From Chloroflexota bacterium (GTDB taxonomy: Bacteria; Chloroflexota; UBA11872; VXNJ01): a stretch of 64,000 bases of DNA. Of this stretch, positions 52,794-61,991 are shown piece by piece. The DNA is taken from NCBI GenBank assembly GCA_009840625.1, contig VXNJ01000001.1, forward strand, positions 186,001-250,000, given 5' to 3'. The position numbers and the translations under genes are program-made. The first letter of the stretch is position 1, and every line of letters starts with the position of its first letter. The notes under the pieces are model-generated. The model did no database searches. It worked only from the letters and a program-made list of their open reading frames with translations, and was not told where the DNA came from.

Positions 52794-53626
52794 AGGATCC
52801 GGCCGGTGACCCAATCGTGACCGTCAAGGGTCTGGGCAAGACTTTCGAGCAAGGCGGCGGCTTCTGGGCGCGCGGCGAAGCGTTGCGGGCAGTCGACGGC
52901 GTCAGCTTCCAGATCGGGCGCGGACAGTGTTTTGGGCTGGTCGGCGGCTCCGGATCGGGCAAGACGACGACCGGTCGCATGCTGGTTCGACTGGAGGACC
53001 CCAGCGACGGGCAGATCATCTTCCACGAAGGTCGGGCGAGTTTCGACGTGGCCGGCCTGCGCGGTCGGGCGCTCAAATCATTCCGGCGCCGCGCCCAGAT
53101 CATCTTCCAGGATCCCTACGAGTCGCTGAACCCCCGGCGAACCGTGTACGACAGCGTCATCGAGCCCTTGCGGGTGCACCGGGTCGGGGGGCCGCGGCAT
53201 TGGCGGGCAAGCGCCGAGGAGTTCCTGGCCAGAGTCGGGATAGCCCCGCCGCACCGCTACCTCTTCCGCTACCCCCACGAGCTATCCGGCGGCCAGCGGC
53301 AGCGGGTCGCCATTGCCCGCGCGCTGATCATCGAACCGGACCTGGTGGTGGCCGACGAACCCACCTCGATGCTGGACGTCTCGGTGCGGGCCGGCGTGAT
53401 CGCGTTGCTCGACCGGTTGCGGCACGAGCTGGGGGTCAGCTTCCTGCTGATTACCCACGACCTGGCGGTCGCCCGTTACCTGTGCGACGAGATCGCGGTC
53501 ATGCAGAACGGCCGCATCGTCGAGCAGGGCAGCGTGGAGAAGCTGTTGGCAGAGCCCGACCACGAGTACTCAAGAGCGCTGCTGGAGGCCGCCGGCGCCG
53601 CCCCGGACCGTCCCCAACCGGACTGA
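52790..53626 (+). CDS. ABC transporter ATP-binding protein, DppF/OppF type
   Basis: 278 residues. Walker A GGSGSGKTT, Q loop IIFQDPYESLNPRRTV, signature HELSGGQRQRVAIARAL, Walker B LVVADEPTSMLDVS and switch His in LITHDLAV. It lacks the long C-terminal Cys domain of many DppF proteins. ATG at 52790 is preferred over ATG at 52775 because GGAG lies five bases upstream and it makes an ATGA overlap with the preceding gene. An open frame extends further upstream within the previous gene but is not translated product. Last gene of the importer operon, 7 nt before the convergent PhyH gene. Confidence 0.94.
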   Translation: MKDPAGDPIVTVKGLGKTFEQGGGFWARGEALRAVDGVSFQIGRGQCFGLVGGSGSGKTTTGRMLVRLEDPSDGQIIFHEGRASFDVAGLRGRALKSFRRRAQIIFQDPYESLNPRRTVYDSVIEPLRVHRVGGPRHWRASAEEFLARVGIAPPHRYLFRYPHELSGGQRQRVAIARALIIEPDLVVADEPTSMLDVSVRAGVIALLDRLRHELGVSFLLITHDLAVARYLCDEIAVMQNGRIVEQGSVEKLLAEPDHEYSRALLEAAGAAPDRPQPD

Positions 53627-53633
53627 AGCCGGC

Positions 53634-54515
53634 CTAGTTGTAGTCCCCGTGCGCCCCGGTGCCGCTGGGGTCGGCCAGTTCTCCGGCGCCGCAAAGGTAC
53701 CGCCACCACCGGGCGCGCTCGCCTACGACCCATGCGCTCTCGCCGGTCAGGACATGGGTGTCCTTGTTGGTCAGGAAATAGCGGCGAATCTCGGGGTTAT
53801 CCCAGCCGTCGGTGTTGAACGTCGCCCGCTGCTCGGTCCTTGGGTTGTAGCGGATCTTGAACATGAAGCGGTGCTGCTCGGTCTCGTTGGTCTGGGCGCA
53901 GTGCCATAGCGCTTCGTGCAGGAAGCAAATCCGCCCGCCCTTGCCGGCCAGGCGTTTCTGGCCTTTGATGTTCTTGTAGCGGCCGGTGTCGGGACCCATC
54001 ATCGACCGCAGGTGCGATCCCGGCAACACGAGGGTGGGGCCCATCTCGTAGGGGACATCGTGGGCAAAGTAGGCGGTGAGGATGTCGAAAGAGTAGGGGT
54101 GCGCGCCGGGCAGGCGGACCTGGCGCCTGCCGCCCGAGTCGACGTGCCAGAGCTGGGCTTCCTCCTGATACGGATAGGTAACGTGCAGGGCCGAGTGGTT
54201 CTGGGCATATCCGGGGCCCAGCAGGCTCTGCAGGACGCCCCGCACCGCCGGCAGTTCGTGGATTTGCCGAATGGCGTCCGAATAGTTGAAAAAACCGTCC
54301 TTGTTATCGGTGATGTGCCAGGCGAATTCGGCCTTGCGTCCCGAATCGTCAACCGCGGTCAGCTCGTCCTCCAAGGCGCGCTCATTCAAATCCGCCGGGA
54401 TCAGGTCGTCGAATTCGAGGTATCCGTCGACCACGAAGCGGGCCATCTGTTCGACGTTCAGAAGGTGTCTTTTCTCGACCGGCGCCAGCTTGCGGTCAGA
54501 TTCAGCTATTGCCAT
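53634..54515 (-). CDS. Phytanoyl-CoA dioxygenase (PhyH) family protein
   Basis: 293 residues of the Fe(II)/2-oxoglutarate double-stranded beta-helix family. Iron ligands are His124 and Asp126 (LWHVDS) and most likely His205 (ALWHCAQTN); Arg in [10 protein letters not shown] may hold 2-oxoglutarate. PhyH proteins hydroxylate a wide range of small molecules, and the bacterial substrates are mostly unknown. The ATG at 54515 is strongly supported by AGGAG eight bases upstream. It follows a small unknown gene by 29 nt on the same strand, so the two probably form an operon. Confidence 0.92.
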   Translation of the reverse strand: MAIAESDRKLAPVEKRHLLNVEQMARFVVDGYLEFDDLIPADLNERALEDELTAVDDSGRKAEFAWHITDNKDGFFNYSDAIRQIHELPAVRGVLQSLLGPGYAQNHSALHVTYPYQEEAQLWHVDSGGRRQVRLPGAHPYSFDILTAYFAHDVPYEMGPTLVLPGSHLRSMMGPDTGRYKNIKGQKRLAGKGGRICFLHEALWHCAQTNETEQHRFMFKIRYNPRTEQRATFNTDGWDNPEIRRYFLTNKDTHVLTGESAWVVGERARWWRYLCGAGELADPSGTGAHGDYN

Positions 54516-54544
54516 TAGCTTGCTCCTTGCATAAGCTCACCGGG

Positions 54545-54811
54545 TCAGTCAACTAGTTTTTCAAGCATGTATTCATTGGAAAGACCGCCAAGCGGTCGAC
54601 CGGCAGTGCGTTCGGGCACCGGGCCCGCCTGGATTACCCGCCAGCCGTCGCGCAGGGCCGCAATCCCGGTGGCGTACGGCGGTTCGTTTTCGCTGCCGGC
54701 CTGCATCTGGACTTGATCTTCGGCCAGCGACCCGTCGTAGAGGGCCCAGGCAACAACTTCGGAGTTCAAGTCACCATTGCGAAGGTTGAGGAACAACAGT
54801 TTCTGGCGCAC
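54545..54811 (-). CDS. Small unknown protein upstream of the PhyH dioxygenase
   Basis: 88 residues, soluble, no signal or membrane segment. It starts MRQKLLFLNLRNGDLNSEVV and contains ALRDGWRVIQAGP and a C-terminal NEYMLEKLV. I do not know a named family, though the GWRVIQ ... EYMLEK pattern looks conserved. It has a GTG start (54811) and ends 29 nt before the PhyH gene. The DNA is less GC-rich than its neighbours at its 3' end. It is real in my view because of its position and unbroken, non-shadow sequence, but coding is not proven. Confidence 0.55.
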   Translation of the reverse strand: MRQKLLFLNLRNGDLNSEVVAWALYDGSLAEDQVQMQAGSENEPPYATGIAALRDGWRVIQAGPVPERTAGRPLGGLSNEYMLEKLVD

Positions 54812-54964
54812 TGGGTGAGCCCGGCTCCGCGGCGATTGAACGTGGCTGCAACGATGATACCGGGGATCGGGCGCCCGGCCCTCCGGGGTTCGCCAAGGGC
54901 AGACAAGGACTTACGCCCGAAAATAGTCTGGGCTCATGACCGCCGGATTTCCCAAGGACATCAA

Positions 54965-57403
54965 GTGACAGCTGAACGCGCTGCCGACCTCTTCAACGAG
55001 CTTTCGATCGCCGAAAAAGCCGCCCTCACCGCCGGGGGCTCGATGTGGGGCATGAACGGCGTAAATCGACTTGGCATTCCGGCCTTGAAGGTCACCGATG
55101 GGCCCAACGGGGCGCGCGGGAACGGCATTTTCGGAAGCGGTCGCAGCGCGGCCTGCTTTCCCTGCGGATCGGCGCTTGGCGCGACCTGGGACCCGGAGCT
55201 GGTGCGGAGGGTCGGAGTCGCCCTGGGCCAGGAGGCCAAGACCAAATCGTGCACGGTCCTGCTGGCGCCGACCGTGAACCTGCACCGTTCGCCGCTCTAC
55301 GGGCGCAATTTCGAGTGCTTTTCCGAGGACCCGCATCTCTCGGCGCGACTGGCGGTGGCCTACGTGAGCGGGGTGCAGGACCAGGGGATCGCCTGCGTGA
55401 TCAAGCACTTCGTGGCCAACGATGCCGAATTCGAGCGCATGACCATCAATTCAGTAGTCGACGAACGAACCCTGCGCGAGATCTACCTGCCCCCGTTCGA
55501 GGCCGCCGTGAAGGAGGCCGGAGTCTGGGGCGTGATGACCGCCTACAACCAGCTCAACGGGACCGCCTGTTCGGCCAACAGTTGGCTGCTGGCCGATTTG
55601 TTGAGGGGCGAATGGGGTTTCGACGGGATCGTGATGACCGACTGGTTCGGCTTCGTCGACACGGTCGAATCAGCGCGCGCCGGATTGGATGTTGAGATGC
55701 CCGGGCCGGCCCGCATGTTCGGAGCGGCGCTGGCCGAAGCCGTCGACGATGGCCGCGTCGCCGTTCGGCACCTTGAAGACCAAGCAGATCGGGTACTGAA
55801 ACTGATCGATCGCGTCGGCGCGTTCGGTTCCGAATCTTCCGACGACGAAAAAGAAGTTGACCTGCCCGAACACCGCGCCCTGCTGCGCGAGGCGGCCGCC
55901 CGCTCGATCGTTCTGCTGAAAAACCGCTCCGGGCTGCTTCCGCTCGGCGGCGACGCCAAGGTCGCCCTGATCGGGCACAACGCCGGGCGGCTGCAGCTCT
56001 ACGGGGGCGGATCGGCGCAGCTGCGCCCGCACTACCGGTTGAATCTGCAGGAATCCTTGCGCGCATCGATGGGCCCTGAGGGCTCGGTCGAATATGCGCC
56101 CGGAACTTTTGTGGGCAAGTTCCTGCCGCTGCTGGAGGGTCCCAACCTGCGCCAGCCCAACGGACTGCCCGGACTGCGTATCGAGGTCCTGGGTGAAGGC
56201 GGCGGCGTTCTCCGGACCCAGTCGTCGGCGCATTCGGAACTCTTCGTCGTGACCGCATCCGGCGAGGGCGGTTCCGCGGTGCGGGCCACCGGGTCCTTCG
56301 ATGTGCTCGAACACGGCAATTACCAGTTCTCGCTGGCCCAGGCCGGCGGGGCCCGCCTGCTGATCAACGACGAAGTCCTGGTCGACGGCGTCGCCGACCC
56401 GCTGCCGCCAGGCGATTCCTACATGGGATTCGGCAGCGCAGAAAAGCGAGTGGCGGTAGACCTGGCCCCGGGCAAGCATTCGCTGCGGATCGAGATGGAG
56501 GGCGAAGCCGGCGCCGGCGGCCTGCTCCAGGCGGCCCGGGTCGGGTTCCTGCCGCCGCAGCCCGCAAACATGCTTTCCGAAGCAGTTTCCCTGGCGCGCC
56601 GGAGCGACGTGGCCGTGGTGGTGGTCGGGACCAACGAGGACTACGAGACCGAGGGCCGCGACCGCCCCGACATGGCCCTGCCCGACCGGCAGGACGAGCT
56701 GGTCCGCGCAGTCTGCCGGGCCAACCCGAACACGGTCGTGGTCGTCAATGCCGCATCGCCGGTGGACATGGGCTGGGACGACGACGCGGCAGCGGTATTG
56801 CAGTGCTGGTTCGGCGGCCAGGAGCTCGCCAACGCCCTGGCCGACGTGATGACCGGGGCCGCCGAGCCCGGCGGCCGCCTGCCGACCAGCATCCCCCGGC
56901 GCCTGGAACATTCGCCCGCCTACGGAAACTTTCCGGGCGAAGCCGGCCAGGTTCGCTACGGCGAGGGCCTATTGATGGGCTACCGGCACTATGACACCCG
57001 CGACCTGCCGGTTCGCTACCGCTTCGGTCACGGTCTTTCCTACACCAGCTTCGCGCTGGCCGAGCCGCAGATCACCCAGCGCGGCCGCGGCGGCGACCTC
57101 AAGCTGGCGGTCAAGGTCACCAACACCGGGGCGCGGGCCGGCTCCGCGGTGGTGCAGGCTTACGTCGAACCCCCGGCCGGGCCGCTGTTTAGGCCGCGCC
57201 GCGAATTGCGCGCGTTCGACCGGGTCGACCTCGAACCGGGAGAGACTGGCACCGCGATCCTGGGATTTGACGATCGCTCGTTCTCCTACTGGGACCCGGC
57301 GGCGAATGCTTGGCAGCTGCACGGCGGAAAGCATTTGATACACATCGGTTCCGCGGTCGGCCGGTACGACCACCAGCTGTCCGTGAACATATCGGCCAAG
57401 TGA
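54965..57403 (+). CDS. Beta-glucosidase, GH3, with PA14 insert
   Basis: 812 residues. Catalytic barrel first, with LKVTDGPNGARG, VIKHFVANDAE near 145-154 (substrate-binding Lys-His) and the nucleophile Asp226 in GIVMTDWFG. The second domain starts near ARSIVLLKNRSGLLPLG and contains an inserted PA14-like domain (FDVLEHGNYQFSLAQAGGARLLIND), then VVGTNEDYETEGRDR, and the C-terminal fibronectin-III-like domain. It removes terminal beta-linked glucose or similar sugars. No signal peptide, so intracellular. GTG at 54965 has AAGGA seven bases upstream. Its stop overlaps the next start as GTGA. Confidence 0.93.
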   Translation: MTAERAADLFNELSIAEKAALTAGGSMWGMNGVNRLGIPALKVTDGPNGARGNGIFGSGRSAACFPCGSALGATWDPELVRRVGVALGQEAKTKSCTVLLAPTVNLHRSPLYGRNFECFSEDPHLSARLAVAYVSGVQDQGIACVIKHFVANDAEFERMTINSVVDERTLREIYLPPFEAAVKEAGVWGVMTAYNQLNGTACSANSWLLADLLRGEWGFDGIVMTDWFGFVDTVESARAGLDVEMPGPARMFGAALAEAVDDGRVAVRHLEDQADRVLKLIDRVGAFGSESSDDEKEVDLPEHRALLREAAARSIVLLKNRSGLLPLGGDAKVALIGHNAGRLQLYGGGSAQLRPHYRLNLQESLRASMGPEGSVEYAPGTFVGKFLPLLEGPNLRQPNGLPGLRIEVLGEGGGVLRTQSSAHSELFVVTASGEGGSAVRATGSFDVLEHGNYQFSLAQAGGARLLINDEVLVDGVADPLPPGDSYMGFGSAEKRVAVDLAPGKHSLRIEMEGEAGAGGLLQAARVGFLPPQPANMLSEAVSLARRSDVAVVVVGTNEDYETEGRDRPDMALPDRQDELVRAVCRANPNTVVVVNAASPVDMGWDDDAAAVLQCWFGGQELANALADVMTGAAEPGGRLPTSIPRRLEHSPAYGNFPGEAGQVRYGEGLLMGYRHYDTRDLPVRYRFGHGLSYTSFALAEPQITQRGRGGDLKLAVKVTNTGARAGSAVVQAYVEPPAGPLFRPRRELRAFDRVDLEPGETGTAILGFDDRSFSYWDPAANAWQLHGGKHLIHIGSAVGRYDHQLSVNISAK

Positions 57404-59457
57404 CCGACGCGGCCAGCGGCGGGAGGATTCCGTCCGGCCCGGACCGGCATTCGGGGGTAGGCGCCCTCTTTGCGCCGGGCGGAGCGATCGCCCGGACCCT
57501 GGGCGGGACGTTCGAGCCGCGCCCCGGTCAGGCCCGGATGGCCGAAGCCGTCGCCGACGCGATCGCCGGAGAGCAGGTTCTGCTGGTGGAGGCCGGCACC
57601 GGAACCGGCAAGACTTTCGCCTACATCGCCCCCGGGCTCATGGCCCGAAAGCGCATGGTGATTGCGACCGGCACCCGCGCCCTCCAAGACCAGTTGGTGG
57701 GCAAGGACCTGCCGCAGATAACGGCCGCCCTGGGTCTGCCCGCCCTCGCGGTCGTGAACCTGAAGGGCGCCAGCAATTACCTGTGCAAATTCAAATTCGC
57801 CCAGCTCCGCACCGGCCAGCTGGAACTTGAGATGGGTACCGGCCGGCCGAATTCCCGGGTTCTGCGGCAGATCGGGGAATGGTCAGAAGAGACCGCGACC
57901 GGGGACTTCGCCGAACTCACTGGCGTAGGTCCCGATGATCCGTTGCTCTCATCGATCGACGGATCGGGTGACATGTGCCACGGGCAACGCTGCGAACTCT
58001 ATTCGGAATGCCACGTGACCAAGGTGCGCCGCGAGGCCGCCGAGGCCGACGTGATTGTGACCAACCAGGCGCTGTACCTGGCCGGCATCTCGCCCCAGCC
58101 CGGCGCCGAGCCGTTGCTGCCGCCGCACGACCTGGCGGTCATCGACGAAGCCCATCAGTTGGAGGGGTTCGCCTCAAGCGCGTTTTCGATCGAGGTCTCG
58201 CGCTCGCGCTGGCGCCGAATCGCCCGCAACCTGCGAACCGCCAGCCAACTGTCCGGTACCCGAATCCCGGTCGGAGGGGGCTTGGACAACGCGGCCGAAC
58301 CTTTCTTTAATCGGCTTGAACGATACGTCCGGGACGTGGCCGGCGGGGCCGACGACGGTCCCTACCGGCGCCAGGTCGTCATCGACGCGGCCGCCCACGA
58401 GGGTTTCGTCGGCTTCATCTCCGAAGCAGCGGCCGGCCTGATCAGCACGATTGATGCAATGAAACGGTCGCTCGAGGAACGGATCGAAACCGAAAACTCC
58501 CAATTCGATCCGCTAATTCCGGTGGCCTCCAACCTTTTGGCCCAGCACGAGGCTTTGCATCGCCTGCTCGACGACCCCGATCCCGAATGGGTCTTGCACC
58601 TGCAGCCCGACCGCCAGGGCCGCTACGCGCTGCTGTCCACGCCGCTTTCGGTTGGACCGATTCTTGAAGCCCAGATGTTCGGCCCGACCAGGCCGGCGAC
58701 CGCGGTAACGCTTACCTCGGCGACCCTGGCCACCGCTCAGGGATTCGGGTTCACCCGCGAGCGGCTGGGGATCGGCGAGGCCGACGAACTGGCGCTGGAG
58801 AGCCCGTTCGATCACGAGCGCCAGGCACTGCTCTACGTTCCCCGGGATCTTCCGCCGCCGGCAGTCGGGGATGAACGCGGCGCGCTGGCGCCGGTGGTGG
58901 ACCAGATCGTCGATTTGATTTCCGCCAGCGACGGCGGAGTTTTCGTGCTCTGCACCAGCCGCCGGCGCATGCTCCAGTACCACGAACTGGTCGCCGAACG
59001 GGCCGCCGGGCGCACGTTCCTGTTGCAGGGCCGGGCCTCGCCGGCCGCTTTGATCAGCCGGTTTCGCCGAGAGCGGAACGCGGTCCTATTTGCCACCAAG
59101 AGCTTCTGGCAGGGCGTGGACATTCCGGGACGCGCGCTTTCGATGGTGATAGTCGACCGCCTGCCGTTCCCTTCGCCCGCAGAACCGGTTTTTGCGGCGC
59201 GGTGCCGGGCAATAGACGCCGAAGGCCGTTCATCTTTCATTGCTCTTTCGCTGCCGCTGGCGGCGATGGATCTGAAGCAGGGATTCGGGCGACTCATCCG
59301 CAGCCGCCGGGACCGCGGCGTCCTGGCCCTGCTCGAGGACCGGATCCTAACCCGGCGCTACGGCCGATTCCTGCTGGACGCCCTGCCGGCGGTCCCGGTG
59401 ACCCGCGAAATCAGCAAGGTGCGGGCGCACCTGGCCGGAACGCGCGGTCAGTCCTAA
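57400..59457 (+). CDS. ATP-dependent DNA helicase, DinG/XPD family
   Basis: 685 residues, superfamily 2. Walker A EAGTGTGKT near residues 64-72, four Cys for the [4Fe-4S] cluster at Cys129, Cys193, Cys198 and Cys204, DEAH at 249-252, and late motifs VTLTSATLA, FATKSFWQGVDIPG and QGFGRLIRSRRDRG. It unwinds damaged or structured DNA 5' to 3', as DinG does. There is no exonuclease domain. The GTG start at 57400 overlaps the glucosidase stop as GTGA, an odd coupling of unrelated genes. It shares four bases with the convergent topA gene at its end. Confidence 0.92.
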   Translation: MTDAASGGRIPSGPDRHSGVGALFAPGGAIARTLGGTFEPRPGQARMAEAVADAIAGEQVLLVEAGTGTGKTFAYIAPGLMARKRMVIATGTRALQDQLVGKDLPQITAALGLPALAVVNLKGASNYLCKFKFAQLRTGQLELEMGTGRPNSRVLRQIGEWSEETATGDFAELTGVGPDDPLLSSIDGSGDMCHGQRCELYSECHVTKVRREAAEADVIVTNQALYLAGISPQPGAEPLLPPHDLAVIDEAHQLEGFASSAFSIEVSRSRWRRIARNLRTASQLSGTRIPVGGGLDNAAEPFFNRLERYVRDVAGGADDGPYRRQVVIDAAAHEGFVGFISEAAAGLISTIDAMKRSLEERIETENSQFDPLIPVASNLLAQHEALHRLLDDPDPEWVLHLQPDRQGRYALLSTPLSVGPILEAQMFGPTRPATAVTLTSATLATAQGFGFTRERLGIGEADELALESPFDHERQALLYVPRDLPPPAVGDERGALAPVVDQIVDLISASDGGVFVLCTSRRRMLQYHELVAERAAGRTFLLQGRASPAALISRFRRERNAVLFATKSFWQGVDIPGRALSMVIVDRLPFPSPAEPVFAARCRAIDAEGRSSFIALSLPLAAMDLKQGFGRLIRSRRDRGVLALLEDRILTRRYGRFLLDALPAVPVTREISKVRAHLAGTRGQS

Positions 59458-61838
59458 CCGGACGATTCAGCGGCGACGTAATCGGCGATCTTGCCGGTGA
59501 AGCGGCACCCCGGGAACCCGCTGCAGCCCACAAATTCGCCATAGCGTCCGCGCTTGACGCCCAGCTCCTTGCCGCAACGCGGGCATTCGCCCACGATGGC
59601 ACCGCCCGGCTCGCTTTTCGCGGATTTTTTGGCAGTTTTGGGAGGGGCGCTCTGGGCCGGCTTCTGGCGCGGGTCCTGCCAGGTCGAATACTCGCAGGCC
59701 GGGTAGCGCTCGCAGCCGTAGAAGGTCCGGCCGCGGCGGGTCTTTTTCACTACCAGCTGTCCCTCGCCGCAATCCGGGCACTGCACTCCGGTCGGCTCGG
59801 TGATCTGGCGCGTGTAGCGGCAGTCGGGGTAGGACTCGCAACCGATGAACCGGCCGAACCGGCCCTGTTTGTAGACCAGGTCCGAACCGCAGTCCGGGCA
59901 GGGTTCGCCGACCGCGGTCGGTTCCTCGCCGTTGCCGGAGTCCTGCAGGTCGCGGGTGAACCGGCACTCGGGGAATCCCGAACAGCCCACGAAAATGCCG
60001 TTCCGGCCCAGCCGTTTGACCAACTGACGCGAACAACGGGGGCATTCCTCCTCCAGCAATTCGTCGGCGACCGGCTTCTTCAGGTTCTCCCAGGCATTTG
60101 TAAGGTCCCGGTCCAGGCGTTCCCAGAACACGCCGGTGGCATCGACCCAGCCCAGCTCGCCGCTCGCCACGCGGTCGAGCTCGGTTTCCATCCGCGCGGT
60201 GAACGCCACGTCGACTATGTCGGCGAAGAACTCGGCCATTGCATCGGTTACGAATTCGCCTACCTGGGTGGGTTCCAGGACTCGGCGCTGGCTTGACACG
60301 TACTGGCGGTCCTTGAGCGTCCGGATGATCGCCGCATAGGTGCTGGGGCGCCCTATGCCTTCGTCTTCGAGCACCTTGATCAGGCCGGCCTCGGTATAGC
60401 GCGGCGGCGGCTCGGAAGCGTGCTTTTGCGATTCGATCTCGAGCAATTCGATCGGGTCGCCCACGGCGCGTCCGCTCAGGTAGTCGAAGCGGTCCGATTC
60501 CTCGGCGCTGATTCGCGGACCGTAACTTGCCACCTGAAGGCAGCCCGGTTCGATGACCCGCGAGGCGGTGACCCTGAATACGTGCTCTGAATCGGTTCCC
60601 GCGGCCACGTCGAGCGCCAGGCGCCGCGCGGTCCCGGGCACCATCTGACTGGCGACGAACTGACGCCAGATCAGATCGTAGAGCTTGCGCTGGTCCGAAT
60701 CCAGGGCCTCGCCGAGCACCGCCGCCGAAAGGGCGACCTCGGTGGGCCGGATCGCCTCGTGGGCCTCCTGCGCGTTGCGGGTCCGGGTCTTGTATGAATT
60801 GGGCCGCGCGGGCAGAAAATCCTCGCCGAGTTCGGTCCGGACATATCCGCGGACGGCGTCAAGGGCCTGGCCGGACACGCTGACCGAATCGGTTCGCATA
60901 TAGGTGATCAGGCCGATCTGGCCGCGACCCGGGACCCTAACGCCTTCGTACAGGCGCTGGGCGATGCGCATCGTCTGCGAGGGCGAGAGCCCCAGGCGGT
61001 TGGAGGCCGCTCGCTGCAGGCTGGCGGTCGTAAAGGGTGCCTGCGGGCGCAGGCGCCGGTCGCTCTGTTGCCGGTCGGTCACTTGGTATTCGGCCTGCCC
61101 CAACGGATCGAGCAGGGCCTCGGCGGAGGCGGCATCGAGCCTGAGTTCCTTGCCCTCCCGATACAACCGGGCGGAGAACGCGGCAACACCGGTTCCGGGA
61201 TCGCCGAACCGGCCGTCTACGGTCCACCACTCCTCGAGCACGAACTCGCGTCGCTGGCGCTCGCGGTCGACGACGATGCGCAACGCCACGCTCTGGACCC
61301 GGCCGGCCGAGGATCCGCCCGGAATCCGGCGTCGCAGGATGGGCGAGATCTTGAATCCCACCAGCCGGTCCAAAACGCGGCGCGCCTGCTGCGCCTCGAC
61401 CAAACGGTCATCGACCGGCTCCGGGGAGTTCAGCGCATCGCGTACCGCCGATTCGGTGATTTCATGAAACCGCACCCGGCTGGTCTTTTTCTCGTCCAGG
61501 TCGGCCGCCGCCATTAGGTGCCAGGCAATGGCCTCGCCCTCGCGGTCGGGGTCGGTGGCCAGGAGCACCGAGTCCGAGGCCGCAGCCGCCTTGCGGATCT
61601 GGGTCACGGTCTTCTGCTTGTCGCGCGGGACAACGTAGGTCGGCGCGAATTCGTTCTCGATGTCCACGCCCAGGTTGCCCTTGGGCAGGTCGCGGACGTG
61701 CCCCACCGAAGCCAGCACGTCATAGTCCCGCCCGAGATAGCGCTTGATGGTCTGCGCCTTGGTCCCGGATTCGACGATCACGAGATTCGGCGCCGGTCGG
61801 GAACGGCGCTTGGCGGGGGATTTGCGGCGTTGGGCCAT
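59454..61838 (-). CDS. topA: DNA topoisomerase I
   Basis: 794 residues, type IA topoisomerase that relaxes negative supercoils. Toprim domain first (LVIVESGTKAQTI, then ATDPDREGEAIAWHL with the Mg-binding acids), active-site Tyr in GLITYMRTDSV about two fifths along, and four C-terminal zinc ribbons, each with four Cys (CPRC...CSGFPEC, CPDC...CESYPDC, CPDC...CERYPAC, CPRC...CSGFPGC). The last linker is rich in Lys, Ala and Pro. The ATG at 61838 has no strong ribosome site. It lies 153 nt downstream of mfd on the same strand. Confidence 0.96.
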   Translation of the reverse strand: MAQRRKSPAKRRSRPAPNLVIVESGTKAQTIKRYLGRDYDVLASVGHVRDLPKGNLGVDIENEFAPTYVVPRDKQKTVTQIRKAAAASDSVLLATDPDREGEAIAWHLMAAADLDEKKTSRVRFHEITESAVRDALNSPEPVDDRLVEAQQARRVLDRLVGFKISPILRRRIPGGSSAGRVQSVALRIVVDRERQRREFVLEEWWTVDGRFGDPGTGVAAFSARLYREGKELRLDAASAEALLDPLGQAEYQVTDRQQSDRRLRPQAPFTTASLQRAASNRLGLSPSQTMRIAQRLYEGVRVPGRGQIGLITYMRTDSVSVSGQALDAVRGYVRTELGEDFLPARPNSYKTRTRNAQEAHEAIRPTEVALSAAVLGEALDSDQRKLYDLIWRQFVASQMVPGTARRLALDVAAGTDSEHVFRVTASRVIEPGCLQVASYGPRISAEESDRFDYLSGRAVGDPIELLEIESQKHASEPPPRYTEAGLIKVLEDEGIGRPSTYAAIIRTLKDRQYVSSQRRVLEPTQVGEFVTDAMAEFFADIVDVAFTARMETELDRVASGELGWVDATGVFWERLDRDLTNAWENLKKPVADELLEEECPRCSRQLVKRLGRNGIFVGCSGFPECRFTRDLQDSGNGEEPTAVGEPCPDCGSDLVYKQGRFGRFIGCESYPDCRYTRQITEPTGVQCPDCGEGQLVVKKTRRGRTFYGCERYPACEYSTWQDPRQKPAQSAPPKTAKKSAKSEPGGAIVGECPRCGKELGVKRGRYGEFVGCSGFPGCRFTGKIADYVAAESSG

Positions 61839-61991
61839 GGTCTTTTTGGTTCAGGGAGGTTTCGATTGCGGCCCAGATTCGGCCGCCGCCGGCGCGGGTA
61901 AGATGCGCGGTCTTCGGCGCCGGCCCGGTCCGCTCGGTTGGGCCGTTATGCGTCAAAGCACCCAACCTTAGCAGATACGGGTTGGGCAGGT

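Noticed and set aside
55670-56911. Minus-strand open frame of 413 codons
   Set aside because: Antisense to the GH3 glucosidase; no recognisable domains.
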